Assembly: GCF_023343835.1 (NCBI RefSeq)
Contig: NC_064439.1
Location: forward strand, 24,182,933 to 24,246,932
Length of the DNA: 64,000 bases
Reading direction: 5' to 3'
DNA from: Lagopus muta
Taxonomy: Eukaryota > Chordata > Aves > Galliformes > Phasianidae
This document shows, one piece after another, positions 32,301-45,725 of this stretch. The stretch's first letter is position 1. Every line of letters begins with the position of its first letter. The position numbers and the translations under genes are program-made. Under the pieces are notes generated by a model. That model was not told the origin of the DNA. It searched no databases and saw nothing but the letters and a program-made list of their open reading frames with translations.

Positions 32301-35300
32301 TGACCCTCGCTGAGGTCAGTGTGTGATTAGGTGGCTGGAGATCATAAGGAATATTAATCACAAGGAGCACTTAGATGTTGCTTTACAGACTTCCTTATGT
32401 GAAATACACTGGCAAGCTATCAGGTTACCGGTGGCTGAAAAAGAAACAGCTTTCTCTTTACCCTTGACAGTCGAAAGAAAGTTTGATTTATTTTCTCATT
32501 TTCAGTTAGTCCAAAGGCAGCTGGACAGTATTGCTGCAAAGCTCTAGCTGTGTGTCACTGTAATAGGGGCAATGTGTTTGTTCACTTCTGCTCTCTTCCT
32601 CTGTCTAATTGCTCTATTGTCTTTCAGTTTTCTCTCCACATTTGGGCTGACAAAATGTCTCCTTGGGTTTAGCCCTCTAGCCAAAACTTAACGGGCTCCT
32701 AATCAAGGACTAATACCACCAGCGGGCTATTTCCTGTCTTTGTTTATCATTCCTGGTATCATCTTTCTTCTCCTCTCAGTTCATCATTTAAAATTTTCAC
32801 TGTTATTTTCCTTCAAATCTTCCTCCATTCAGAGTGCAGGAAGCTTCCTATACACCACTCCCCTTTAATTTTCTTGCCACTTGATCTCTGGGCTCCCAAC
32901 TATACGTCCTGGAAGAGAACCAGATGCATTCAGAACCAGATTTCAAACAGCTTTGTAACCCTTGAATACTTGTAGCTATGTCAGCAAGATATTTATTACT
33001 GAGCCTCAGTGCAAATTGTATTGATGCTTTGAACATAGGACTAATTACTAGGTACTGTTCACCACGACTTGCATTCCCTGCAGATATCAAGACAGTCAGG
33101 GTACAATTCAGTTGCCTAAACAAAAATTTCTAATGTCATTTGAGATGCTCTAAAACACAGGACTGCATGATGTGTAATCTGGGAGACCTTGACCCTTTCC
33201 CATGGCAGCTGAAGATGAAACAAAATACCCCAGGTTTTCCACAGTGGTACCAGTTGCTTGTGTTTAAGGAGTTGAATTGCACTCTCACTGTATGATGGAA
33301 TAACTGTTATTGGTGTTTAAGTGTCTTTTTCCTGTTATTACACAACTGCCTTTGTTTATCTTTGCCAAGACTGTCTTGAGAATACTGAACTCATATTGGC
33401 AATCTCAATCCAAACTAGATGCTGGATGGGTTAGTATGAATCATTAGGAATCAGGTGAACAGAGGAGGCCTTTTTTTTTCATATATAAATCATCCTTCTA
33501 CCTTTACATATCTGCATAGTGGCAAAGGTATGGCCACGATCTATCTAGATGAATCTCGACCCAAATAAAATCAAATGTTGTAGCCAGGCAAGAATTGCCA
33601 AGTGTTATTTTTGATGTCTGATAGCTAAGCAGGGCTACTGCCCGTTAGCTGTACTGGCAAACAGAAAGACTTAACTGATACCTAGGTCAAATCAAGGGAA
33701 GGTATCAGTTCCTCATGATCTTACATAGCTTGCTTCCCCAGGAAGTCCCTGTGGACTTTCTGTTCAGAAAAGAGAGAAATGGGCACAAATGGGTGGAGAT
33801 TCAGAGCACTTGGCTTAAGTATCAGTCCTAAAACATAATTTGAAGGGATCTGTTTCATTTCTGACTATGTTAGGAGCCAAGAATGATTTTCCCCATAGTT
33901 ATTTGTGGAAGGTCAAGCATGTGTAAATAATCTCTGACAAGTTCATATTGTCCAACCCTTCCTCTCAGTCCCTTCAGTGAGGTAGTGGGCAGCACAGGCA
34001 GTTTGGGATAAGGCCCGGTGGTTTCTGCCTTCTGCCTCACTCCTTTTCCACTGCTTCTTACTCTATTGCTTCTCTGCCCCAGCATAGGTTGTCCACAGAC
34101 TATAGTCCCTTAATTTATGTCCCAGCTATAGTTAGAAAAGCCACCCTTTCCAGAAGTGCTTCTTCAGTCATGTTGCCAACAATGTCTACTTCTACATGTC
34201 TTCAACAATATCTTCTACACTTGCTTTCTCAGTTTCCTTTTCCCCTTACAGCTACTGTTCTTTCTTGATCACCATGGGCTCTCCAGACTGGTAGAAGCTT
34301 TGGCAGGGGTGGAAGTGCTCACACCAATGCTGAAGCTGGCTGCAAGCAGCACAGCGCAGTTCCCTGGCCTCCTTCTAGCATGAGGCACCCTGCTCCACCA
34401 TGACGGCCACCTCTAGCTCTTGTTGCGGTGGCGAATGCTGCAAGGCCACTCTAGCAGGAAAAGAAGGTTGCAGAGCACATGGTATGACCCAAAGCATTAC
34501 TTTTTCAATGCAGAAGCCCGTAGAGACCCAAAGCCCTTCATACATTCTGCAAAGCTGAAGATATCTTCTTCCTCAAAGATCCTGTTCATTTGTCATGTGT
34601 TGTTCAATGCATCTAGGAGCTCTGATGAATCATCAAGTGGGTTTCCACCTAAATGAACTGCTGTCACTAGCAGAAGTGTCAGTTAATTTATCTTTAAAAT
34701 GAGCATATTCCTGAGAACTTTCTGCTCTTCAGTGTGGCTTACCAAATAGACTAGATAAAGTATGCCAAATCAGAACCACAAGGAGCTATTGGGTCAAGTC
34801 CTCTTCCTCCTCTCAGTCAGGCTTATTTAACCCTTCCACATGAGTTCAGACCACAGCAGTTTCTGGGCCACTGCTCATATGACTGCACAAAATCAATAGT
34901 CTTTTTTTTTTTTTTTTTTTTTTTTTTTGTCTCTGCTGGGTAGGAGATTACTCTGAATGGAATTTTAAAGAAAATGCTTAAAAACAGACTCTGTTCCTGA
35001 CATGCTTTCTGATACACATAAGTCTTTTATTAACTTTAACTCCTCGACCCTTAGTGAATACGATAGCAACAATGATAGTTGGAATGCTTATAAAAACAGC
35101 TTCAGAGTAAATGGTGAATATTAGTCAAATCAATCTACAAAACTAGTGGTTTAATGGGAATATATATAAAATCATTTTTCTGCATTGTATATTTGTCTAT
35201 ATTCATATATTTACACATACAGTACTTATTAAACTACAGCAAGTGAACTGTAAAATTAAGTGGGGTACTAATTATTAATCTAACATATGAGGTAAATTAA

Positions 35301-35817
35301 AAATAGGTAGGTTCACCCACAGCAGTGTGTTATAGCAAAAAATGTTGGTTTTAAGTGTGTTATTACTGAGGTTGGCTGAGAAAGAAAGTAAAAGACCTAA
35401 CCTGATTGTCATGTGAAGTAGTGCTCTCTCAGTTTTACTGTTTCTAGCTGTGTCTTTTGTAATACACAATAGAGGAGCCTTTTCTCTGATTTGCTTTTAA
35501 GGCTTTAGCACAATCAAAAGCTGGAGGTATTGTGAAGAAAATCTGCAAATAGCATGAAAATGTCTTGTGGTGACATTTCTATTCAGGCTTTGGGCCTGAT
35601 TTTGAAAGATCCTGAACACGCAGAGCTGGCGGTGCTAAGCACTTCTGCAGATCAGATCGTTGAGGTCTGAAAGATCGTTTTATAATTCATGCTCCTGCAA
35701 ACCTATAAAGACAATTTTTTTCTCCAAACAGTAGCACAAGTTTTATTAAAACCATTCAGAACAGATCTGTGTGTTTTAAGGCCATGGTTTTGTGCTGGCA
35801 GCTGGAATACAGATCTT
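29341..35817. other. Intergenic DNA upstream of SEM1, nothing recognised
   Basis: Mostly AT-rich unique DNA with A-rich runs near 29803-29830, a TATTTATA stretch at 30419-30446 and the T27 tract. Open frames are below 100 residues with no family resemblance. Should lead towards DLX6 by synteny. Confidence 0.55.
34902..34928. repeat. T27 homopolymer
   Basis: Uninterrupted T run, the longest homopolymer in the window. It may be a retroposon tail on the minus strand; no body was identified. Confidence 0.9.
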
Positions 35818-36374
35818 CAGGAAGCCGCTCCAAAAATAATGCCTCCTATTTCATTATGCTGGCCTGCAGCGTCAGAGGCGGATGCCAGTGGGTATGGCAG
35901 TAGAGGTTGAACCTTCTCACCAATATCCCATTACATCTTGTTGCTTTGCAACAGATGGCAGTGGAGGGGCAGGCTGACAGAATGGTATCTAACCTGAAGT
36001 GTGTATGAAGCAAAAGTGTGTCACTGAATTCCTCCATGTGGAAAAAATGGAACATATTGACATTCGTCAACATTTGCTGAACATTTATGGAGACCAAACG
36101 GTGGATGTGAGCAGTAGATGCTGACTGATGCATTTCAGCAGTGGTGACAGCGGCAATGCATCATTTCTGCTGGTACAGATTTTTATGATTGCAGCCTACA
36201 GACCCTAGTTCACTGCTGGCAAAAAAAAATGCATAAATAATGGTGGTTATTATGCTGAGCAATAGTGTTTTGTAGCTGAGAATTTGCCCTATCAAATGAT
36301 GTTATTGTGTTCTCTGTATCAGTTGTACTATCCATGAAAATAAATAGGAGGCATTACTTTTGGAGCAACCTTTG
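35818..36374 (+). mobile_element. Galluhop-type mariner (Tc1/mariner DNA transposon), internally deleted
   Basis: Inverted termini are visible. The left end reads GCTCCAAAAATAATGCCTCC and the right end is the inverse of GCTCCAAAAGTAATGCCTCC, followed by TA, the mariner target dinucleotide. Total length is about 557 bases, roughly half of a full galluhop element. The interior keeps a decayed piece of the transposase N-terminal DNA-binding region in plus orientation near 36030-36110 (a GDQTVDVS-like stretch), but the catalytic DDD domain is missing. Non-autonomous and inactive. The outermost bases of the left terminus have diverged, so that boundary is good to a few bases. Confidence 0.9.
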
Positions 36375-37539
36375 TACTTAAATTTAAGAGAATGTTAATT
36401 ATTTAAAAACAATGTCTTTGCAATACTGGAAATTGCAGATCCTTCCCATTGCGTTATTCTGCCTTACTATTGCACAATCTTCACAGAAGTCCTTGCACAT
36501 TAATGGGGAAAAAAAAGTTTATAGGCCCTATATAATGTCAGCTCTTCAAAAAACTGATTCTATTCTTTGTCCTTCATTGTTTGGTCATTGGTAGAGAAAA
36601 GTCCATATCTGCCATCGTGCCTCTCCTCAGAAGTGGTTTGAGGTGGCTGCAGTCTGAAGTATAACTGTAACAAAACAGAAAAGTTTGAAATTGTATGTTC
36701 AGTGTTTATGCAGGCTACATGTAAGCCACAAGGCAAAACAAATTTAAACAAAACTCTGTAGATCTGAGAGATGCAACTGAAGCAATGGCTCCTCAAGTGC
36801 CCCAGAAATGACTAAATTTAGAATTTGATGTCCTGACCAGTTATGACACCCACGATTCATTGGCACAGTGTGGATGAATACATCCAAAAACAGTTTCTGA
36901 TTTGTTTGAGTTCAAACCCAAAGCTAAGAGAGTTGCAAAAAATGACAGGCCCATCTTCTCTCCATTTTTGTTTGTTGTCAGAAATGCCCCTACAATGTAG
37001 TCATTTTTCTTCAGCATATAATATGCCAATTTGACTGACAGGTGTATGACCTCCTTTGTTTTAAAAAGAAAATCCAAGCTATTTGAAGAGCACTTCAGAG
37101 CAAACAAAAATTATGAATACAAATTTTCTAAAGCAATATGATTGGTAATCTTCAAAATAAAATGTAATCACTTTTTTTTAATATTCTCACAGGTAGGTGT
37201 TTATATTATATACATACATATTATGCTGATGGTCCTATGCAGATTTGTGTGAACTCATTTAAAAAGCACATTTGAATCATTCATTGCATAGAAATCTTGA
37301 ACTGTACGTTATAAATAATGGTTTTCAAATGATAGTTTTAATTTTCTTTTATGGCTGTTGCAAATTTATATTAAAGCATTCCTGAATTGGACAATTTTTC
37401 AGTAGAGTTTACTTAATGTTAATCTATTCATTTGGGGGTAAACGAAGAGTTTAATGGTGAAGAGGTGTAACTAGAATATACGCTCAAGTGGGTGTTAGGT
37501 TTATCAATCAGTGAAAATTGTGCACTTGAGTGTAAGAGC

Positions 37540-37760
37540 ACATGTCTATCCGTATGCTTCTTGCTAGCTCAGTTAATTGAAACCCTTTTTCCACCCTATT
37601 ATCAATACTTGAAAAATAGCTCCAACCACATCTATTAACCAGTGTCTTAATAGATGCTTTATCAGCTCCATATAAATTGCATGTATTTTGCTAGAAAGCA
37701 ATTTAACTAATACAGGAGCCAGTTCTATGGTTCACTGGAGATGTTCGGTCACTTCATGAT
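37540..37760. promoter_or_regulatory. Candidate regulatory element
   Basis: Unique AT-rich stretch with AGTTAATTGAAA, CTTAATAGATG and ATTTAACTAATAC cores. No coding signal. Weak call from composition. Confidence 0.22.
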
Positions 37761-39759
37761 GAGGCACATCTGGCTGGATAGATGGAGATGGATGGAGCTG
37801 TGGGCCTGGTCTTCAATCCACTGAAGCACAGTACAAGGCTGGAGGTCCAGTCTGAGTGACATTCTCAGTCTTGATTGATTTTAACAAAGGTAAATTATGC
37901 TCATGAGGAAAATGAGCTAGACATTGACATTTGTACTGGGAAATCTGAATCAGAATAGAAATATGTATTTTTAAATTTCCCATAAAATAGAATGTAAAAA
38001 ATTAAATCTGGTTAAACTCAAGAGAGCAGAATTATGCATCGATACTGAGGTGTCACAGACATCTCTGAAATTAAAAGTTCTTCCTTCCAAAGCAAGTCCT
38101 CTAAGGCTTGCATTGATATTAACACATTTCCTCTCTCCTCTGAATTGAATGAAAAATAAAATAAATAAACTGGAAAATAAAAATAACTTGAATGAAAAAT
38201 AAATACATATTTTTCTGAGCATATTTTCTGAGCTGAGCTGAATACATCCTGAGATCATGACAGTTCAGTTCTGTTTTACTATGCCTTAAGTAAGACACAG
38301 ATACTTCCATCTCCTAAGCCGGAAATACGAAGCATGTTTCTGAGCATATTCAAGCCTAATTGTGCTTACAGGAAATCCTTCCACTCTCCAATCCTCCTTC
38401 TTCCTACTGCTTCCTTGCACTTCACAGACTCCTTCTAGTTCTTTCCTTTCCTATCAATTTTCATGCTTACTTTGGCTTTCTTGTACAATTGTTGACCTTA
38501 TGAATCAAAGTAGAAGGAAAACGTAAGGGCTGAGAAAACAAAGAAGAGAAAGAGACGAAGCACTCGGTCGTTTCTAACCTAGTACCACTTAAAACACTAT
38601 ATAGGCACTTCTAATCAGTTAAGGCATTTTGGACACTTGAATCCATGGAGTTCCACCTCTGCTCAGAAATTTCCCACATAGAACAAACAGAGCTTTTGTT
38701 TCCGTACCCAACTTGGTTAATCAATCCCATCAGATGTGAAGATAAAATATAAAGAGTAGTTATGCAGGGTAATGCTTCTTCGTCTCAGAAGTGGTCCAAT
38801 GACATGTTTGACTCTATACAGCACCTGTATCTTCCATTAACTTCATTGTTATCTTTCTAAGGTGATCTCCTTGCAAAGGTGACTTGTTACTTGTCATTCT
38901 TTTAAGGAGAAGAATGGGAGCAACCCTCAGCAGAGAAAAGGTGTTACTAGTTTGTTGTCTGCATACTCCTGGAAACATCGCTTTCCTGCCCCCCTCTCCC
39001 TACCTGCATTAGGCTTAATCTGGGAAATATTCTCTCTCAGTGATGTTCTGACACACAATTCTTTGGAGCAGTTTGCTGTCATCATGCAAGGCAGAGCTTT
39101 GCAGTGTTGAAGGATGTCTGCTAGGCAGTATACATATATTTTTTCTTGCTATTTTTTCTCTTGTAGACCTGTCTCTGTGATCTTCAGAAGTGATCAGTAG
39201 GCAAGCCAATGGATCTGTAACAATTAACTCCATAATGACCTATGCCTCATTGAATGAAGAGGTAATATATTGAAAGAATGTGCTTCACAGGTGAATAATT
39301 AGCTTTAAGTCATGAAGTACAGATTTATGGACTATATGCTACATAGGAAAGCAGAGCTGAAACCAGCACTACATTTATCAGGGCACATACAGTTTAGTGC
39401 TTATGGAACAAATATCTCTAGACAGGAAGTAAAATTCCCCAACAGAGCCATCAGATCCTAGCTATGGATTTGCGAATTGTCCAAAGCCAGTTTATGGCTC
39501 AGTGAGATTGTAACAAACCTATTTTGTTATGGGAGATTAAGGTGTGAAGTTTCAAAAAGAGGCACAAGAAAGACGGGCACTTTACCATATTTGCAAACAT
39601 ACTGTTTTATTGTCAAGACTTAAAATACATACTACATTGGGCAGACAGGGCAAAACCATAGCTGAAAGCTAACATAATCCTGTTATGCAACGAAGAACTT
39701 CCTTTTACAGTGCAGTATTTCTTCACTGAAAGCAGATCATTGCTATAAAGAGCAGCTAT

Positions 39760-40030
39760 TTATCAATTTTCAAAGGTCTTGGCCCATCAAAGCTGGTGTT
39801 AGATTTGGAATTTCACTTTTGTTGCCAAGGTGACAAACACTTATAAATATACCACATCTTCTAATGTGCTTTTAACTTAGTATTTTTATGGCTTTTAAAT
39901 CAGATACCATTAGCAAATATATTAGGTAATTTAGCTGAAAGACCATTTTCCACTAACACTTTTTGTTACATTTCCCCAGATACTTCAATAAATGTCTGTT
40001 GTGACATTGCAGTCCTGCCAGGCTTCTAGC
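39760..40030. promoter_or_regulatory. Candidate regulatory element
   Basis: Unique AT-rich stretch with CACTTTTGTTGCCAAGG, GGTAATTTAGC and CCATTAGC segments. SOX-type (CTTTTGTT) and homeodomain-type cores lie close together. No coding signal. Confidence 0.25.
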
Positions 40031-40095
40031 ATATAAGGATACATATGGTACATCTAGTAAAAATTAACGTGTTACCTTAGGATTTTCCATTTTTC

Positions 40096-40111
40096 TGTGT
40101 GTGTGTGTGTT
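40096..40111. repeat. Short TG microsatellite
   Basis: About seven TG units followed by TT. Short for a polymorphic marker. Confidence 0.85.
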
Positions 40112-40543
40112 GATAATTACAAAGTGTATAAAAAAAGACAAATAGTAAGAGTTAGATCCTATAGGTCATTGACTTCAGCAAGGACTGTGTTGATAATGGC
40201 TCCAGGACTGGCCTTTCTGTGTGCTGTTGCGCTTGGCTCCCAGGCCTTCTCTTTATAGCCTGGCAACGAAGCTGAAAGCACAAGGGAGAGCATAACAGCT
40301 CCACAGCAGTGCCTTTCCCCTGCTCCACAAAGCTAGCCAACAAACATGGAGAAGTGTCTTCCTGTTTCATTGGCCTGAAGGCTGGTGGAAACCTTTGCAG
40401 TCAGCTGGTGTGATATCCTCCAGGACATCCCAGGAGCTCCATCCTGCGCCAAGGATGAGATGAGAGGCCTGTGGTGTGGGCAGGCAGGATGGAGGGCTGG
40501 ATGGTGCTGACAGAAAGCAGCAATCATTCCCAGATTCAATTTG

Positions 40544-40560
40544 AAAAAAAAAAAAAAAAA
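40544..40560. repeat. A17 homopolymer
   Basis: Uninterrupted A run next to AT-rich unique DNA. Confidence 0.9.
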
Positions 40561-41059
40561 GACAAAGCTTGCCAACACTGAGGATTAAGCACAATTCATA
40601 AGCCAATTAATAAGCTTCCTACAATAGCAGCACGTTAGCTTGGGTGGAAAGATCTGATGGAGAAACATCCAGGAAATGTCTTTCAAGCCTGCATATTAAA
40701 TTTAATCTGTCACCCCGTCCTTTAAGACTCTGCATTCATTTGCTGTGGTGAAAAAAAAATGTTGATCTGAAAGAAAAAGAACAAAAAATACCCCACTAGA
40801 CTTGTACAGGATTTTGTTGGTAGAGTCTCGAGGAGAAATCCGTAGTGTGCTGATCACAAAGAGCCACCCTGCACGGCACAAGCCAGGTCTTTACATAGGC
40901 CACTCTCACCCCCAGACTGGCCCTGTCCCCTCAGCCCCTTCATTCAGCACAGCTATCTGTCATGAAGAATTTAAGTTTCATATTTTCATCTGTCATCTGC
41001 GAAAAGGCCTGTCAGCTGAAGCTTACACTACAGTTTGCCAAAAGGCCCATGGTCTATGA

Positions 41060-41640
41060 TGACAATACGCTCTTACATTTGTGCTTCCAGGCTCCAGATA
41101 ATCCCTCACTTTCCTCCTAGACATCCAGTTATGATAAGGCTTAAATTGCATATTTTGGGGGGTTTTAAATCTAGATTTTGCTGATAAATGCTATCAGCAG
41201 GAATGAAATGAAATACAGCAAGGTTTAGCTCTTATTACCGACATAAAGCTTACTGTGGCCATTTTGTGAGGGCTATAGAGACGGTATTCATATTAAACAT
41301 GTTAATGTCTATACTTACAGGAACTAAACGTAGGAATGCTAATATCAGCTTTTATCTACTTTGTCTGTTTGCCACTCCTGAAAACTCACTAGGAAGAAAG
41401 CTACCCATCCTTCAAACATGACATTTTCCACTTTGTGTCTTTAATTTGATTTGGAAAGGAAAATAGGAAAAACAGCTCATTATAAATCTGCGCACGATTG
41501 TTTTAGTGCTCTGAGATGCCACAAAAGGAAGAAAATGCCTCAATCCTCAAAGTACACCTTCAAAAGCCAACACTTTTCCTGTAAAACAGTTTTAAAAATT
41601 ACCACGGTAGAAAGACCATAGACAGAAATGAATCACTAGC
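41060..41640. promoter_or_regulatory. Candidate regulatory element containing a GATA inverted repeat
   Basis: High-complexity, repeat-free DNA. A perfect 8-bp inverted repeat, TGCTGATA then TATCAGCA with a 5-base spacer, sits at 41179-41199 and presents two facing GATA cores. TTAATTTGATTT and CATTATAAAT cores follow to the right. Enhancer function is inferred. Confidence 0.33.
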
Positions 41641-44600
41641 CCATCTTGGTTGCATATGTGTGTCTGTATGAGGGTAAGAAAGGATACATGAAGTTAATCC
41701 TCATGCCTGTAACTTTAGGGCTGGACAGCTTTGATGTTGACAACTAAGTAAGAACACAGTGAAAAGTAAAATTGCTTCAAAAAGTCAATCTTGTCTGAGG
41801 ATTGTCGGGTGGACACAGCACAGTAACCCAGGTTAAGCTTTAGCTGTCTTGTCTCTTAGAAATCAATTGTCTGACCATAATGCAACCACAAAGAAATCAC
41901 ATCTTTAACTCATTAAAGGCTTTTAAATTGTCTAATCAATTACGATTCGATTACATTTTTCTGAAGTCAATATTACATTATGTCCCAATGCCAAAACTAC
42001 ATTTTTTTTCCTTTGGTGAAACATCTATTTTCTCAGCAGTTTTATAAGGATCTAATATAATATACTAGTACCAGAAGCATTTCTGTTTCATTCTCTTGTT
42101 GCCCTGTATTGTCACTTGGAATTCAACTTCAGAACTGTGGTTTCAACCAGTGATCCGAGGCAAGGAAAGGAGAGAGGTATTACCGCAGGTAATACTACAA
42201 GAAGCACTAAAAAAAACAACTTTCTGATTAGCAGCTTTCAGCCTGCTTTGTAGGGTTCACTCTTCCCCTGGAAAATGTTTTCAGGTTTTCAGATTAAAAA
42301 AAGAAAAAAGATCGGGAATTATTTTCTTGGAATACTTTTTCCATAGCACTCAAAGTGGGGAGTTACTTATCCTCAGCAGAGATGTGTTCAAAAAATGAAG
42401 GCAGCTGCAAGGCAGTCTGCAGTCTCTCTCTGTATACACTTCTGCACATGCTTCACGCACTATCCCTGTGGCTGGGACAACTTGGGTAAGCAGAGCTGGG
42501 GTATCTCGTGGCCTCCAAATCAAGAACCAATAGTCATGACACTACTGAAAAAGCTTGAAATAAATAATGGGCATGAATCTTGGTGTTGGGATTCAGCTGT
42601 GGCAAATAATTCTTCTTCCAACAGGACTGAATTCCTACCTATAAAGCATCTGGATTTTTTTTGCCCCTGGTACTTAGATGTGTCCCACTGGTAGAGGGCA
42701 ACCAAGAGAAGTGAAGCTGGAAGAGAGCACACTATCACTGTTTGCATTTTTGCTTTTACTCATTCACATAACTTCTTATTTGAATAGGGTTCTGTAAATA
42801 GATAACAATAACTGACAAAAAGACTGAGTTAGTAATAGTATTAACGTCAGCGATAATTATCAGACATCCAATAAATCTATTTTTCAGTAATGATAGTGAA
42901 ATATTGTCAAGATAGCAGCAACAGCACATTGTTCAACACCTGGTTAAAAGCAGCAAGTACATCCTGCTTCAGCATGTTCCCACACAGCAACTTCTGGAAA
43001 AGGGTAGGAATTACGATGAACAAAGATCACCCTGAAAGGCATGGGAAAGAGAAACAGTAAAAGCTGCTGTAGCGTATAAATTGGCTCTTGGTGCATGTTG
43101 TGGTTGGATATGTCTGTGAAGATAATCGGTACTAAAGGATCATGACTTGTGTCACAACAGAAGGGCATTTGCTATATTTTTGTTCAAAGGATCGAAATAT
43201 CCAAGGGACAAATGTTCTTGTTCTTGTATGTTTCACCTAGAGTATTCTGTTGACCATTTAACTTTTTTTTTTTTTAAATAGGATGAAAAGATTATAATGC
43301 ATTTTCTTTCTGAGGAGCTGATGATTTGATTCCCAAACAAAAGACTTTTAGTGTTTGAGTTGCACTGTCTCAGGTTAAAAATTAAAAAAATAGCTTTACC
43401 TCACTGCAAAGCCAGATTCTGCTCCTGAATTCCTGGGAAGTTCCCACCCGAACTAACTGCCTTCTGTTTCCCTGCCTCCTGGTTCTTTTGTCTCTGTACT
43501 TACTCATTAGGAGCAGGCTCACTGCCTCATTTAAACAACAAACGAAGGAGGCACATCAACATTTCTTTCTGTGTTTCATTTTACCTATGGTTTGGGAACA
43601 GCTTCAGTTAAATCCAGGTTACCCTTCTCCACAGGCATGTACAAATTGGTATGTGGGTGTCCAGTGTAGTTGCAGACGAAGAAAGGATGGAAAATTGCCG
43701 TGATATAACATGTTCTCTTTGAAAGTTAGAAACACTAGCCTTTCTTATTAGTTTTGGTTAGGCAGTTCCCTCCTCCACATGCTGGCTTTTAAGACTTTTC
43801 ATTCCTGGATGCTGAACAACTCATTTTAATTGCTTTAATTTTCTTGAGAAACTAAACTTCTGCATGGACCCCAAGCACATAGTCTGGGGTAATAAACTTC
43901 TGCAGGCAGCAGGATGCTTAACTGTCAGGCACGGCAAATACTCACCTCCCAAGCATCTTTCAGAGATCCCAGCCAACCCTTTCTTCCTTTTTTTGTGTTA
44001 TACCTACTCTAATTACCCCACCATCTCATCGAAAGGATTGTTTGACTATAAGCTCCGTTCTTCTAGTTTAAGCAGCAGTGTTTGACTCCAGCACAGGCAG
44101 ACGCCATAAAAAATCATTTCTGTCAGATGCAGAGATGTGGTGACGAGAGATCTCCTTAGCAGCTGGCACCAGCGTGGGAGCCGCTGGATGAAAGGCCCTG
44201 CCGCCCTCCTGCCGCCAGTGGCCGTGGTTCTGTCCTCTCCGTGGGAAGCTCCTCTGCAGGGCTTCTTGAGGGAGCAGGTCGGGCTCTGCAGTTTTGTTTA
44301 GTCAGCCTGGGACAAACACCAGTGTACTTCGTCCTGCCCTGATGACAGCTCAGCCTGCTTCCACTGAAGTCACTGGTGGAATTTCAACTTCTTTTTCAAG
44401 CAAGATGCATGTTTAGCTCTTTGAATATTTTACTTACATGCCAAAGACATTCCCTAGAAACTTCAACCTCCTTTTTGATCTTCGTATTTCGCTAGGGAGT
44501 AAGAAAGCCAGAGGGTAAGCATTTAAGTCAGGATTACATTAGTCTGTCTTCATGCTGAGTGCTAAAGTCATCATGATCAACTCTGGGGAGTCATCGCCCT

Positions 44601-45655
44601 TCTGACCATCGGAGTTCACACTGTTTTTTCTCTCTCATCACAGTTACAGACTTCCCTTTTTCCCCTACCTTCAGGATAGCACATACCTCTGAAAGCAGCC
44701 AGATGCCAGGTGAGGCACAGAGGCTGTCTGTGGGACCTGCACAGGAAGCAGTGCAAAAGCATTTGCTAGCCACAGTTTACCAGCTGCTTGCCCTTGTGCT
44801 CTGTGCAGCAGTCGTGTGTCCTCTGGCAGGCCAGGCTCCAGAAAAACAGTAAGAAAAAAGGACATTACTGCTTCCTTTTTGAGTTATAGTATGATAAAAT
44901 CAACAGCCTAGAGATACTTGTCCCTCTCAGTGAAATAAATAAATGGAACTAAGAACAAATAACTCATCACAACTTTTGGTCTTCGATAGATCTTGGGTAT
45001 TAAACAGAATAGAAAGGTAAACTGAGTATTCTCTTCAGTAGCCTGCAGCTGATGGAGCATAATGTGGATTGAAAGTAAATGAGGCTGTGGAGCCAGGAGG
45101 TTTCTGTTCACTATACGGTGCATCCACAGTCTTCTACTTCAAATTACTCACTCTGCGAGATATACAGAGGTGGGGAAAGCTACAGGCTCCAGCTGACACA
45201 AAGTGAAGAAATGGGCTCATTTTTCCCCTAGACTGTTTATTATGTTTCTCTTGCTTTGTTCTTTGAGTCAGTATTTCTTAACAGTTTTTAAACTATACAT
45301 CTTTGTAAAAGTCAAATCTTCCCACAATGCTATTAATTTCAATTCAAGGGGATTGAAGGAGCAAGGGCACAATTAATTACACAGCATGAAATAGTTAGAT
45401 TTAACAGGAGTCTACACAGCTTTATTTTTCAAATGTTTCTTAACATGAGAACTAAGTGAAAGTGTAAAGCACAAGACACTGGATTTTTTAAATGTCAAAG
45501 TAATTTTGGCCTGTCTCCGGCCTTTCCATTTGCCACATTAAGGCAGCTCTGTTATTCTGTAAGCTTCACAGTTTCAGTGAAAATACAACACTGCATTTGC
45601 CAGGGCCAGCTTTAGGGTTACACAGAGTAGGCTGCTGCCTACTAACAGGGAGCTA

Positions 45656-45725
45656 AATGAGGGAAAAGAAAAAAAGGGGAAAAAAGAAGAAAATAAAAAG
45701 AAAATTCACAAATACAAAAATACAA
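45656..45725. repeat. Purine-rich low-complexity tract
   Basis: Almost all A and G on the plus strand, with AAAAG/GGAAAA units. Low-complexity sequence that yields a Lys-rich spurious frame. Confidence 0.8.

Noticed and set aside
44212..44224. CTCF-like CCGCCAGTGGCCG
   Set aside because: The GGGGGC-type core is broken by changes at constrained positions, a weaker match than those at 13521 and 35948.
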